64,000 nt of DNA from IMG/VR virus record IMGVR_UViG_3300049793_000366, positions 186,865 through 250,864 of that record; one strand, given 5' to 3'. The notes below the pieces were generated by a model. It did no database searches, was not told where the DNA came from, and was given only the letters and a program-made list of their open reading frames with translations. Source of the stretch: a virus. This document shows positions 1 through 8,149 of this stretch, one piece after another (within the stretch, counting starts at the first letter, position 1; each line of letters opens with the position of its first letter). The translations under genes were made by a program, and so were the position numbers.

Positions 1-774
1 GTTGTTTCTCAATTAGCACAACAATTGGAGAAAGAGATAGCAACAGTAAAAGAATCTAAATTATTTGAAGCAAATGCTCAGGATTCATTAATTGGCGCGA
101 AGGTTATACTTAATATGGTTACTGATAAAATGACCAAGTTGAAGCAAAATTTTGACCAGCAAGTTGCAAAGGCTAAAGATTTAGCTACTAAGAAAGCGGC
201 TGTTAAGAAAGAGCTTAATAATATGTACACTCAATTACAAAATGATATTAAGTCGATTGATATTGATGCACTGGTTAAGGAATATAAAGAGAAGAATAAG
301 ATAGAAGGAAATAAGAATGGTATAATTTTGGACTGGGGTGATGTTGAGATTACATTACAAAGTATGGAAGGTGAAACTAATCCATCTGGTCAGAAATTTG
401 AAATTGGTTATTATAAAGTAGTTAAAACGGGGTCTAAGAAAATATTAGAAAATGACGTTGTTAAGATAACTGGTATTGTTAAGAAGGGTGATAAAGCTAA
501 GTTTACCGAAGTACTAAGAGGTAACAAGCCATTTAAGATTGATAATAAAGACTTCTATGAAACTGGTAATATTGAAAGACTTGTAGTTGATGATAAAGAA
601 GTTACGGAACATAACTTTGGTGGTGAGAATCAAGATCCAAACTCTGACTTGAAATCTAAATTAGCGAAGATTAAAGGTGATGCTGATAAAATGGATGTAG
701 TTAATAATTTAGTTGATAATCTTGACAATCCTGATAAGATGAAACAAGTCGCAGAAATTTTAGATAAAGGATAA
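1..774 (+). CDS. Unknown protein, N-terminus cut off by window edge
   Basis: The frame is open from base 1 with no stop, so the gene begins outside the window; about 257 codons are visible. The visible N-terminal third is Lys/Gln/Ala-rich and looks like coiled coil. The middle is more beta-like and the last 50 residues are Asp/Lys-rich helix. There is no membrane segment. The stop overlaps the next start as TAATG, so the two genes are probably translated together. A coiled-coil virion or scaffold role is possible, but I do not recognise the family. Confidence 0.7.
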   Translation, partial: VVSQLAQQLEKEIATVKESKLFEANAQDSLIGAKVILNMVTDKMTKLKQNFDQQVAKAKDLATKKAAVKKELNNMYTQLQNDIKSIDIDALVKEYKEKNKIEGNKNGIILDWGDVEITLQSMEGETNPSGQKFEIGYYKVVKTGSKKILENDVVKITGIVKKGDKAKFTEVLRGNKPFKIDNKDFYETGNIERLVVDDKEVTEHNFGGENQDPNSDLKSKLAKIKGDADKMDVVNNLVDNLDNPDKMKQVAEILDKG

Positions 775-1034
775 TGATTAAGCAAATTAAAAAAGTAATT
801 AGTGAGCTTGAATTGAAATCAAATGAAAGCTTTAGTGCCTTTTCTGACTACATTGAGAATATGAGAGAGAAGGGTAATTTTGAATTACTTAACAACGCTG
901 TTTCGCGTAAGTTTGGATTTGACTATTATAGTTATAAAGGTATAACTATTGCTGACTATAAGAAAATTGTTTATAATGGATTTAAGAATAATGGTAGACT
1001 TGGTATAGAATCCGTTATTAGAAAAGCTATTTAA
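774..1034 (+). CDS. Small unknown protein (86 aa)
   Basis: The start codon overlaps the previous stop (TAATG), indicating translational coupling. The product is basic and helical at the N-terminus, with a Phe/Tyr-rich middle (GFDYYSYKG) and no membrane segment. The stop shares the four bases TTAA with the stop of the convergent nuclease gene. Not recognised. Confidence 0.65.
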   Translation: MIKQIKKVISELELKSNESFSAFSDYIENMREKGNFELLNNAVSRKFGFDYYSYKGITIADYKKIVYNGFKNNGRLGIESVIRKAI

Positions 1035-1795
1035 TACCAAGAGTGTTCCGGATTCTCTTCGAATATAGAATCTAAATAATTCTCAATAACACTACTCATA
1101 TCTTTTGTTTTATACATTTCAGCAGGACCTTCTGGTCCTATGTGTACTAAGTAACATGAATCTACATTAATACCGTATTGCTTAAGAATAACTTTATATA
1201 AATGTAATTGTATTGAGTATTCGGTTTGATGGTTTTTGTAGAAGTTATCAAATGGTGTTAGTAAATTTTCAGATTTACCCCAATCTGAATCATCTGTTGT
1301 GAATTTCTTATTTGTCTTCCAATCTAAAATAAATATCTTATCGTTGTAGATGAATATAGAATCTATCATACCAGCTATTCTCCATTTTCTTGAGAATATT
1401 CTTTGTTCAAATATAACTGGTGTTAGTTTGTGTAACTTCTGTGCATATAGAATATTGAATTTATTTATTCTCGATGTCACATCTAAATTACTTGGAAGTG
1501 GTTGCCAAATTTGGTTGAAATAATTCTCAATCCAGTTGTGTGTAGCAGTACCTAATTCATTCGCATAATCATTCAGCTTTCTCCATTGTTCTAAGATAAA
1601 TTCTTGAGGAACACCTTGCTCGTCTGCTTTTACTTTTGACCAATGGTCTGTTTCGAATGGTTTGTGAAATTTAGAAATAAGCTGAGTTACTGAAATAAAT
1701 CGCTTACCCTTGTATGTATATTTGTGATATACAGGGTCGAATTTGAAATCAGGATCGTCAAAAACCTCAAGCTTTTTTATAATGTCATTCTTCAC
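1031..1795 (-). CDS. PD-(D/E)XK nuclease (RecB/Cas4-like fold)
   Basis: A 254-residue protein with the motif order of PD-(D/E)XK nucleases: an early GTATHNWIE helix, then IAGMIDSIF (conserved Asp about residue 157), then IFILDWKTNKK (the D-x-K core). This fold cuts DNA using metal ions. In a T4-like phage it could act in recombination, DNA processing or host DNA degradation; the exact role is inference. The start is GTG (1793-1795). It lies alone on the minus strand upstream of two small genes and ends in a 4-base overlap with the plus-strand gene. Confidence 0.8.
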   Translation of the reverse strand: MKNDIIKKLEVFDDPDFKFDPVYHKYTYKGKRFISVTQLISKFHKPFETDHWSKVKADEQGVPQEFILEQWRKLNDYANELGTATHNWIENYFNQIWQPLPSNLDVTSRINKFNILYAQKLHKLTPVIFEQRIFSRKWRIAGMIDSIFIYNDKIFILDWKTNKKFTTDDSDWGKSENLLTPFDNFYKNHQTEYSIQLHLYKVILKQYGINVDSCYLVHIGPEGPAEMYKTKDMSSVIENYLDSIFEENPEHSWY

Positions 1796-1852
1796 TAAAA
1801 TGATATTATAAAAAAGTCAAAAAGTTTATTTAATCCGTTGATTTTTAGGTGA

Positions 1853-2185
1853 TTATTTACCTAAAGTGTCAATTTTGGCTGAATCTTTAACGAGTAATGA
1901 ATCTTTAGGTAGAAAAATAGCTTTGAAGGGCTTTTTCTCTGGTTGTGGAGGTGGTAAGTAGAGTGTGTCGTGTTTCACCACCTCTTTGGGTGGTAAGTTT
2001 GTCATAACAGCTACTATTGAATCCAGTTGCTTTATTCTTATATCCTTTGCCGCTGATTCATTTGTTTTTCGAAACAAGAAGAAACTAAGTAGTGATATTG
2101 TTATTATAATTGCGATGCATACGAATAAAAAAATACCTACTGTCCCTTCGTGTCTTCTGTGATAATTCTGGTGGTTGCTTCTCAT
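1853..2185 (-). CDS. Small single-span membrane protein, Pro-rich C-terminus
   Basis: A 110-residue protein with a basic, His-rich N-terminus, one strong membrane span (about residues 15-39, GIFLFVCIAIIITISLLSFF), a short helical stretch, then a Pro/Lys/Asp-rich tail. The layout (cytoplasmic N-terminus, one span, periplasmic tail) would suit an inner-membrane spanin or envelope protein, but no diagnostic motif is present. Its start overlaps the end of the upstream gene by 4 bases. Confidence 0.6.
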   Translation of the reverse strand: MRSNHQNYHRRHEGTVGIFLFVCIAIIITISLLSFFLFRKTNESAAKDIRIKQLDSIVAVMTNLPPKEVVKHDTLYLPPPQPEKKPFKAIFLPKDSLLVKDSAKIDTLGK

Positions 2186-2493
2186 TTTTTGCGTTTATAG
2201 TACTTGTTATAGTGAGGGTTCGGGAATAGCTTAAGATGTAACCAAATTCTGAATTTAGAAATTTTAGCCATTAACTTAGCCCATGTCCATTTTTCAATCT
2301 TATTTGGTGTAGGCTTTTCTTTCTCACCTAAGATGAAGTCGATTTTACCAACGATTTCTTCGTCTACTGGTATTTCGTCTCCATCTTTTAGAAGATTTCT
2401 AAGCCTATCAAATGGTGCAAGTCTTTGGTCGTCTGGGTTATGCTCATAGTCGTGATATAAACCCTTATACATTTTTTCTGTTTCCTTGTCCAT
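2182..2493 (-). CDS. Unknown small protein (103 aa)
   Basis: A hydrophilic protein, acidic in the first half and strongly basic at the end (HYNKYYKRKK), with Trp-rich helices around residues 68-85 and no membrane segment. It is the first gene after a perfect host-type promoter (2511-2542) with a 17-base leader, and it overlaps the membrane-protein gene by 4 bases. Not recognised. Confidence 0.6.
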   Translation of the reverse strand: MDKETEKMYKGLYHDYEHNPDDQRLAPFDRLRNLLKDGDEIPVDEEIVGKIDFILGEKEKPTPNKIEKWTWAKLMAKISKFRIWLHLKLFPNPHYNKYYKRKK

Positions 2494-2510
2494 AATTGCT
2501 ATATTTTAAA

Positions 2511-2542
2511 CAAATGTACAAAAAAATATGGACATATCCAAA
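2511..2542 (-). promoter_or_regulatory. Bacteroidetes-type housekeeping promoter
   Basis: Read on the minus strand: TTTG (2539-2542), 20 bases, TACATTTG (2511-2518). This matches the TTTG / TAnnTTTG consensus exactly. The spacer carries ATGTCCATA, a box shared with other promoters in the window. It lies 17 bases before the ATG at 2493. Confidence 0.8.
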
Positions 2543-3202
2543 TTACTTTCTCTTAATAAGAATTTCGTCAATTATACCGTATGCTTTAGCTTCTTTAGCT
2601 GTCATCCAGTAATCTCTGTCTGAATCTATGCTTACTTTGTCGAATGGTTGACCAGTGTTGTCGGATAATATTTCAGAAAGCTCTCTTTTTAGAGAATGTA
2701 TGTGTTTTGATTCAATCTCGATATCAGATGCTTGTGCGTAGCCTAAATAGCCAAGTGGTTGGTGTATCATAGTTCTGGCTCTTCTAAGTGATTTTCTCTT
2801 ACCTTTTGTACCGCAAGATAGAATCACAGCAGCCATAGAAGCCGCGATACCAGTATTTATAGTAACTATATCATTTTTAATAAATTCCATTGTATCAACA
2901 ATACCCAAACCATCGTAAATTGAGCCACCGCCTGAGTTTATGTATATTTTGATATCCTTTTCGCTGTCTAATTGCTCTAAATATAGAAGCTGTGCCTTAA
3001 TGACATCAGACATTTCATCATAAATTTCGCCATTTAAGAAAATTATTCTGTCTTGTAGGAGTTTGGTAAATACATCTAAAACCATACCATCAAACTTTTG
3101 ATCCACTATTGATGTTGTTAGATTGTTTTTATATCTGTGTTGTTTAGCTGATGATATACCGGATGATAGCATCCATTTCTTATAGTCTCGTTGGTCGTTC
3201 AT
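2543..3202 (-). CDS. clpP: ClpP-like serine protease
   Basis: A 219-residue protein with the ClpP order of motifs: INSGGGSIYDGLGI, the nucleophile region TGIAASMAAVILSCG (catalytic Ser), MIHQPLGY (catalytic His) and SDRDYWMTAKEAKAYGIID (catalytic Asp). ClpP forms the barrel peptidase that degrades unfolded proteins handed over by Clp ATPases. No Clp ATPase is seen in this window, so it may use the host unfoldase. ClpP-fold enzymes also serve some phages as prohead proteases. It stands between divergent genes without an obvious promoter motif. Confidence 0.9.
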   Translation of the reverse strand: MNDQRDYKKWMLSSGISSAKQHRYKNNLTTSIVDQKFDGMVLDVFTKLLQDRIIFLNGEIYDEMSDVIKAQLLYLEQLDSEKDIKIYINSGGGSIYDGLGIVDTMEFIKNDIVTINTGIAASMAAVILSCGTKGKRKSLRRARTMIHQPLGYLGYAQASDIEIESKHIHSLKRELSEILSDNTGQPFDKVSIDSDRDYWMTAKEAKAYGIIDEILIKRK

Positions 3203-3278
3203 GTTACCCTAATTTTCTTTTTCATTTTACTGTATTTTTTGAAAAAGTTTAGCCTCGATAATTTATGATATTTGAATT

Positions 3279-3288
3279 ATAATATATA
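3279..3288 (+). promoter_or_regulatory. Late-type promoter motif ATAATATATA
   Basis: One mismatch from the recurrent TTAATATATA motif; it lies 19 bases before the ATG at 3308. Confidence 0.5.
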
Positions 3289-3307
3289 ATAAAAATTAAA
3301 ACTCGCT

Positions 3308-3664
3308 ATGAAAACTAAAATAGAAGTAAACGGTTTCGAAATCGAAATACAAGAAAATGAAGAAAATGGTGTAGTATCCATCAATGTTACCAGAGAAGGT
3401 GAATCAGTTGATGAGATGACACTTGACCCATCTGAATTTACAGATGAAGAAGGTTCTAAAGAAGATGGTGAAGGATCATCTGATGATACAGTTAAGTCAT
3501 TTGGTGACTTTGGTGGTGAAGAATCAGACCTAGCTGGTGAAGAATCAGAAGAAGAAACAGAGGAAGAAGAACAAGAAGAACAAGAAGAAGTTGAAGAATC
3601 AGTTAAATCTACTGAGACTAACGAAAGCTTCCACTCATTCCAAGACTTTATTAGCAAGAAGTAA
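3308..3664 (+). CDS. Very acidic small protein, probable head-associated
   Basis: A 118-residue protein with a short beta-like start (IEVNGFEIEIQE), then a long Glu/Ser/Asp-rich acidic stretch (about residues 45-100). The C-terminus NESFHSFQDFISKK resembles, at the other end of a protein, the F-x-x-F peptide found at many N-termini here. Very acidic proteins with such peptides suggest prohead core or internal proteins, which is inference. It follows a late-type motif and ends before a strong terminator. The antisense Ser-rich frame is a shadow of this repeat-rich coding. Confidence 0.65.
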   Translation: MKTKIEVNGFEIEIQENEENGVVSINVTREGESVDEMTLDPSEFTDEEGSKEDGEGSSDDTVKSFGDFGGEESDLAGEESEEETEEEEQEEQEEVEESVKSTETNESFHSFQDFISKK

Positions 3665-3701
3665 TTAATTAGTTTACTAAACATAATCAATGAAGAATCA
3701 T

Positions 3702-3729
3702 AAAAGAGCCTGTAATTCAGGCTCTTTTT
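3702..3729 (+). terminator. Intrinsic terminator
   Basis: An 11-bp stem (AAAAGAGCCTG / CAGGCTCTTTT) with loop TAATT and a run of T. It ends the 3308-3664 gene and is followed directly by a late-type promoter at 3741. Confidence 0.8.
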
Positions 3730-3740
3730 AGTTGCAATAA

Positions 3741-3750
3741 TTAATATATA
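3741..3750 (+). promoter_or_regulatory. Late-type promoter motif TTAATATATA
   Basis: An exact motif 5 bases before the ATG at 3756. At that distance transcription would start at or very near the start codon. Confidence 0.6.
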
Positions 3751-3755
3751 CGAAT

Positions 3756-5045
3756 ATGATTAAAAAATTTGAAGATTATAGCTCATTTCCAAGTGAACCA
3801 AGAAAGGAACTTGTTTATTATAGTTTCGACTGGGATGATAATATTCTACATATGAATACAGTCATACATATGGAAAAGCTTGTTGGTAGTGAATGGACGC
3901 CAGTTGATATATCGACTGAAGAGTTCGCTAAGATAAGAGGTGATAGAGATAATTATAAATTATATAACGAGAATGCTGAAAGTGCTTTCTGTGAATTTTG
4001 TGATAGAGGACCTCGTGGTTCGAGTGCTTTCTTAGAAGATGTTAAAGATTCTGTTAAGAATGGTGGCTTTGCGCCATCGTGGTCTAAGTTTATAGATTGT
4101 ATAGTTTCTGGCTCTTTATTTGCAATCATCACGGCTCGTGGACACGAACCAAATTCTATAAAAGAAGCAGTTAGATGGATTATTGAAACACAACTAACAA
4201 CTGAACAACAGAGTAAATTGGTTAGTAATTTATTAGCTTTTCATAAAGAATTTAATAACGAACCAAAGGAACAAATAATTGAAGATTATTTAGATTTGAA
4301 TTTTTATTTTGGTGTATCATCGAATACATTTATAAATCGTTTTGAATCTGAGTTAAATGTAGCTGATACAGCTATGAATCCAGAAAAGGCTAAAGAAGTA
4401 GCTTTGAAGTTTTTCATTGAGAAAACACACGCTTATGGTAAAATGATTAATGCTAAAGTTAAGATAGGATTCTCTGATGATGATATTAAAAATGTTGAAC
4501 ATATTGAAGAATTAATGAAAGGCGAACTTTCGTTGAAATACCCATTATCTACACTAAGAATATATGATACTTCTGAGCGTGGTTATAGAAAAATAAAAAT
4601 AGAAGAGTCTATGGACGAAAGTATTAATCCTAATTATGAATTCTTTGTTGTATATAGCAATGAACGAATTGTATCTGGTTGGGAATCCGAAGAAAGTGCT
4701 TGGGATGACTATAATAAGCGAGTTGAGAAAAATATGGATATGGAAAATTCCCTATCGGTGTATAGTGTAGAAGAGTGTGATGAGAATGGACTTGATCCAT
4801 TTGATTGTGATAATTGGATAAGTGAGGGTGATAATTTCTTTGAATTTAGTGAAGAAGGAAATGATGAAGAAATCATGGAAAAAAAGAAGTTTAAAAAAGC
4901 AACAAAAGCTACTGAGTCTCAGACTGGTGCGGCTATTGATTTGAAAGATGCTTTACCTAAAGAAGATATGGGTTGTGATAAGGATGATGCTGTTACTGAG
5001 TCTAAATCTCGCTTAAAAACATTTAAAACATTTTCTAAAAAATAA
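3756..5045 (+). CDS. HAD-like hydrolase domain protein with packaging-type peptides
   Basis: A 429-residue protein. It starts MIKKFEDYSS, one of the recurrent F-x-x-F N-termini. HAD-like motifs follow: YYSFDWDDNIL (motif I, D-x-D), FAIITARGHE (motif II) and IGFSDDDIKNVEHI (motif III/IV, acidic pair). The region from about residue 290 is acidic and unrecognised, and the C-terminus SRLKTFKTFSKK again carries F-x-x-F. HAD proteins are mostly phosphatases; the substrate is unknown. The terminal peptides suggest packaging in the head, which is inference. Confidence 0.65.
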   Translation: MIKKFEDYSSFPSEPRKELVYYSFDWDDNILHMNTVIHMEKLVGSEWTPVDISTEEFAKIRGDRDNYKLYNENAESAFCEFCDRGPRGSSAFLEDVKDSVKNGGFAPSWSKFIDCIVSGSLFAIITARGHEPNSIKEAVRWIIETQLTTEQQSKLVSNLLAFHKEFNNEPKEQIIEDYLDLNFYFGVSSNTFINRFESELNVADTAMNPEKAKEVALKFFIEKTHAYGKMINAKVKIGFSDDDIKNVEHIEELMKGELSLKYPLSTLRIYDTSERGYRKIKIEESMDESINPNYEFFVVYSNERIVSGWESEESAWDDYNKRVEKNMDMENSLSVYSVEECDENGLDPFDCDNWISEGDNFFEFSEEGNDEEIMEKKKFKKATKATESQTGAAIDLKDALPKEDMGCDKDDAVTESKSRLKTFKTFSKK

Positions 5046-5067
5046 GCGATTGCTTATAGTTAGAAAT

Positions 5068-5077
5068 TTAATATATA
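5068..5077 (+). promoter_or_regulatory. Late-type promoter motif TTAATATATA
   Basis: An exact motif 21 bases before the ATG at 5099. Confidence 0.6.
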
Positions 5078-5098
5078 ATAAAAAATAGCAATATTCCA

Positions 5099-5692
5099 AT
5101 GAGTTTAAAAGAATTAGTGGATAAGATTAAAGCCGCGAAAGTATCAAAAGATAGTTACATGATTATTAAAGAAAGACAATCTAATGTTTATCAGAGAGTA
5201 GCTAAGGATGCTTTTAGTTTTCTAAATATAACTGGTGCATACCGATATACCTATCCGAATGGTGATATACTTTCTGATAAGTATTCGACACATGGTGATG
5301 TAGTAGCTTTGAGAACACATGGTGTTGGTAAGATAAAATCTGAGAAGACTGATAAAAATATTTGGGATGTTCACGGATTAACCTATAACTCATACATAGA
5401 AGAGTTTGGATTTGTTTCTGATTTATTCGATTTTTATGACAAAGTAGATTCTGGTAAATTTGGAAATAGCGGTGGTGATTTTTCAAATAAAGTGGGTCAA
5501 ATGGTAGTTGAGTGGGAACAACCTACTATTATAACAGATGTTGAAATCATTACGAGTATGCCAACTTTGGAATTTAATGACTCATACGGTCATAAGCACG
5601 TTGGTTCTTATAAATTCCCATTAATTGCTTTTATAAAAGACGAGAAACTTAAAAAAGAATTCTACCTTAAAAAGGTTGATGAAATGAAATAA
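5099..5692 (+). CDS. Unknown protein (197 aa)
   Basis: A soluble mixed alpha/beta protein, rich in Tyr, Asp and Gly in the middle, with a helical N-terminus (MSLKELVDKIKAAKVS). No signal peptide, membrane span or known motif. It follows a late-type motif and precedes a small gene by 6 bases, so the two are probably one message. A virion role is possible but unsupported by domain evidence. Confidence 0.6.
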   Translation: MSLKELVDKIKAAKVSKDSYMIIKERQSNVYQRVAKDAFSFLNITGAYRYTYPNGDILSDKYSTHGDVVALRTHGVGKIKSEKTDKNIWDVHGLTYNSYIEEFGFVSDLFDFYDKVDSGKFGNSGGDFSNKVGQMVVEWEQPTIITDVEIITSMPTLEFNDSYGHKHVGSYKFPLIAFIKDEKLKKEFYLKKVDEMK

Positions 5693-5698
5693 TATATT

Positions 5699-5980
5699 AT
5701 GGATTTAATAGATTTTATATCAGATAAGGATAAGAAGGCAATCTCTGAATTAGAGGTTGGATATCTTATGAGAAGTGTATTTAATATTGATGCCGCTACT
5801 GACGGTACAATTACGCTTGGTATGAGTTACGACCTATTAAATGGTAAGAGAATAGTTATCGATATTGATAACTCTAAGACTGATAAAACATCAGATGATG
5901 GTGGTAGAACAGTTTTAAATAAAGAACAAACAGAAGAATTAATAAAGGCTCTAATCGCTATGCGTAAAGCCTTTGATTAA
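5699..5980 (+). CDS. Unknown small acidic protein (93 aa)
   Basis: An Asp-rich protein with a helical start and a helical end (KEQTEELIKALIAMRKAFD) around a beta-like centre. It is the second gene of the 5099 message. Its stop abuts the stop of thyA exactly (TAATTA), with no room for a terminator. Confidence 0.6.
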   Translation: MDLIDFISDKDKKAISELEVGYLMRSVFNIDAATDGTITLGMSYDLLNGKRIVIDIDNSKTDKTSDDGGRTVLNKEQTEELIKALIAMRKAFD

Positions 5981-7042
5981 TTAATTTGATAAGTCCATCT
6001 TAACTGCTTTGGAACATTTATAGTCGATGAGTTTTATATCATCATATTTAATATCGAATAAGTTTTTATTCGATATTTCTATTTTGGGTAAATCGAATGT
6101 TTCGTTTCTTAATTGTTCCTTAATTGGTTGTATATGGTTTAAGTAGATATGACAATCACCACCAGAGAAAATTAAATCTTCTGGTAACATATTTACTTCA
6201 TTCGCTAATAATTGTAGTAATAGACCATATGATGCAATATTGAATGGTAATCCCAAACCCACATCAACGCTTCTTTGTGTCCACTTTAGACTAATTGTTC
6301 TTCTTGGTATTCTTAAGGTATCTAACTTTTCATGTGTCATATCATCGCCATAGTGAATGCTTTTACCAAGTGATGATGTCCACGTTTTAACTCTTTCTTC
6401 TAATGTAAGTAGTCTTGTATAACATTGAAATCCATAATGACAAGGTGGTAATGTCATATTAGGTAAATCGGCTACGTTCCAAGCTGTAACCATCAACCTT
6501 CTGCTATCTGGATTGTTTTTTAAATCATTTATAAGCATTTTTATTTGGTCGAATGGTTCTTCAAACCAACCTTCTATATCACAAACTACTGGGTTTTCCC
6601 AACGTCTCCACTGTGCGCCATAAACAGGTCCTAATTCTCCGCAAATTCTACAAAATTTTTCGTCTTCTAATATGAGTTCAGCGAATCTTTCAACAGTAAT
6701 CTCGCCATATTTCTGATACATCATTTGTAGTTCACAAATACTACCCTTGTAGTCTTTGTAGCTCATGTATTTCTTGTGAGCATCACCATTCCATATATTT
6801 ACATTGTTTTCAACTAAGTATTTAATATTTGTACTACCAGCTAAAAACCATAATAATTCATGTGCAACACCTTTAAAATATACCCTTTTGCTTGTAAGTA
6901 GAGGAAAGCCATCGCGCATATTGAATCTCATTGTGTAGTCAAATATTGACTTAGTGCCTGTTCCTGTTCTGTCTGACTTCTCTATTCCGTTATGTAGGAT
7001 ATGTTCAACTAATTCTAAATATTGTTTGTCTACTTGATTCAT
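5981..7042 (-). CDS. thyA: Thymidylate synthase
   Basis: Makes dTMP from dUMP using methylenetetrahydrofolate. Motifs: KSDRTGTGT near the N-terminus, PDSRRLMVTAWN, the active site LPPCHYGFQCY (catalytic Cys), VDVGLGLPFNIASYG and the substrate loop GGDCHIYLNH. At 353 residues it is longer than the usual about 265; the extra length lies in two central inserts (about residues 95-150 and 215-245), a known pattern in some family members. It works with FolD (24004) and DHFR (37897) in this window to complete a thymidylate/folate cycle. No clear promoter motif is seen. Confidence 0.96.
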   Translation of the reverse strand: MNQVDKQYLELVEHILHNGIEKSDRTGTGTKSIFDYTMRFNMRDGFPLLTSKRVYFKGVAHELLWFLAGSTNIKYLVENNVNIWNGDAHKKYMSYKDYKGSICELQMMYQKYGEITVERFAELILEDEKFCRICGELGPVYGAQWRRWENPVVCDIEGWFEEPFDQIKMLINDLKNNPDSRRLMVTAWNVADLPNMTLPPCHYGFQCYTRLLTLEERVKTWTSSLGKSIHYGDDMTHEKLDTLRIPRRTISLKWTQRSVDVGLGLPFNIASYGLLLQLLANEVNMLPEDLIFSGGDCHIYLNHIQPIKEQLRNETFDLPKIEISNKNLFDIKYDDIKLIDYKCSKAVKMDLSN

Positions 7043-7059
7043 GATGCTGCTCTTGATTT

Positions 7060-7069
7060 TTAATATATA
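7060..7069 (+). promoter_or_regulatory. Late-type promoter motif TTAATATATA
   Basis: An exact motif 24 bases before the ATG at 7094, divergent from thyA. Confidence 0.55.
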
Positions 7070-7093
7070 CTTAAAATTGAAAGTAAAGTTTAT

Positions 7094-7519
7094 ATGCCAA
7101 TAAAAATGTTTCAGGAGTTTTCTAACGAATCGGTGAATAATATAATAAGCTTCAAATTGCTTGATATTGAACCAATTGAAAAAAGATTATCGGATCTTAA
7201 AACTTCTAATATTGACTATACAATAACGCCTGCTATCTATAACTATTATCAAGGAAAACTGATATCTGTTAAGAGGATTAATCCTAAATTTAGCATGGTT
7301 GATAATCTAAGAGCGATACGAAAGAATGCTGTTGGTGAGATTTCACCAGGATTCAGAATTGATATTAAGATACCAGATTCTACAAAGGATAATACGTGGT
7401 TGTTTGATAAATTAGCATCAATTGAACAAGATTTATCACCAGTATTTAGGTTTGATTCTAAGCAAGACCATGAGGGATATCATGTGGATTTTATATATAA
7501 AACAAAAGAAAAACTTTGA
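7094..7519 (+). CDS. Unknown protein with packaging-type N-terminus
   Basis: A 141-residue protein starting MPIKMFQEFSNES, fitting the recurrent F-x-x-F-x-x-E peptide. The rest looks like an alpha/beta soluble domain (DYTITPAIYNYYQGK, FRIDIKIPDS) with no known motif. It begins an operon of three genes after a late-type motif and overlaps the next gene by 4 bases. Possibly carried in the head (inference). Confidence 0.6.
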   Translation: MPIKMFQEFSNESVNNIISFKLLDIEPIEKRLSDLKTSNIDYTITPAIYNYYQGKLISVKRINPKFSMVDNLRAIRKNAVGEISPGFRIDIKIPDSTKDNTWLFDKLASIEQDLSPVFRFDSKQDHEGYHVDFIYKTKEKL

Positions 7520-7944
7520 TGTATCTAATTATAGCGAATATTATTTTTATACTATATGCTCTAATCGAAGGATTTAGAGAGGGATTTTATTGGTTTTTTA
7601 AGGCTAACTCGCGTAGACAATCAGAGTTTGAAATCCACCCCGTATTTGCTGTTCAAAGAGGTTTGGTGTTGGTATTGATAGCTCTTAATGTATTTATGTT
7701 CACTGATATATTGAGTGCTTCATTGAACTTTTTAAGTAATGCCCTTCTATTTAGTTTCTTTCATAATGGTTGTTACTACTTAACAAGAAACAAATTAGAT
7801 TCTAAGGTTTACCCACTTAAGTGGAAGGATGATTCGAAAACATCAACTGCATTAACTACTAAAATATTTACATATAGAAATAGAACTATATGTGCTGTGA
7901 TTGGTCTTGTTATAACAGTACTTAGTATTCTTTTAATAAAATAA
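7516..7944 (+). CDS. Multi-span membrane protein
   Basis: A 142-residue protein with about four hydrophobic segments (residues 2-20, 50-66, 70-88 and 121-140). The N-terminal half also has an aromatic stretch (FREGFYWFF). The start overlaps the previous stop (ATG inside TTTGATG). It could alter the host inner membrane; no holin or exclusion motif can be named. Confidence 0.6.
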   Translation: MMYLIIANIIFILYALIEGFREGFYWFFKANSRRQSEFEIHPVFAVQRGLVLVLIALNVFMFTDILSASLNFLSNALLFSFFHNGCYYLTRNKLDSKVYPLKWKDDSKTSTALTTKIFTYRNRTICAVIGLVITVLSILLIK

Positions 7945-7954
7945 ATAAAAAACT

Positions 7955-8149
7955 ATGTCACATTTAGAAAAAAGAGGAATTGATAAATCAAGTGGTTTAT
8001 CTGACCAAGAATTAACAATGCTTAGAGAGAAATTCATCAGTGAATATTCTCAGAAAAAAGGATGGGTTAGAGAAACACTAACTACTGAACAATTACTTGA
8101 GATTAAAGAACAGAAGGGTTATAAGACACCTGGAATGATTCTTGGATAA
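7955..8149 (+). CDS. Small unknown protein (64 aa)
   Basis: A charged helical protein (MSHLEKRGIDKSSGLSDQEL) with no membrane segment. Third gene of the 7094 operon, 10 bases after the membrane-protein gene. Its stop abuts the convergent stop in TAATTA. Confidence 0.55.
   Translation: MSHLEKRGIDKSSGLSDQELTMLREKFISEYSQKKGWVRETLTTEQLLEIKEQKGYKTPGMILG

Noticed and set aside
3277-3690. Long Ser-rich open frame on the minus strand
   Set aside because: It is the antisense of the acidic Glu/Asp-rich plus-strand gene; its composition is explained by the GAA/GAT-rich codons opposite.
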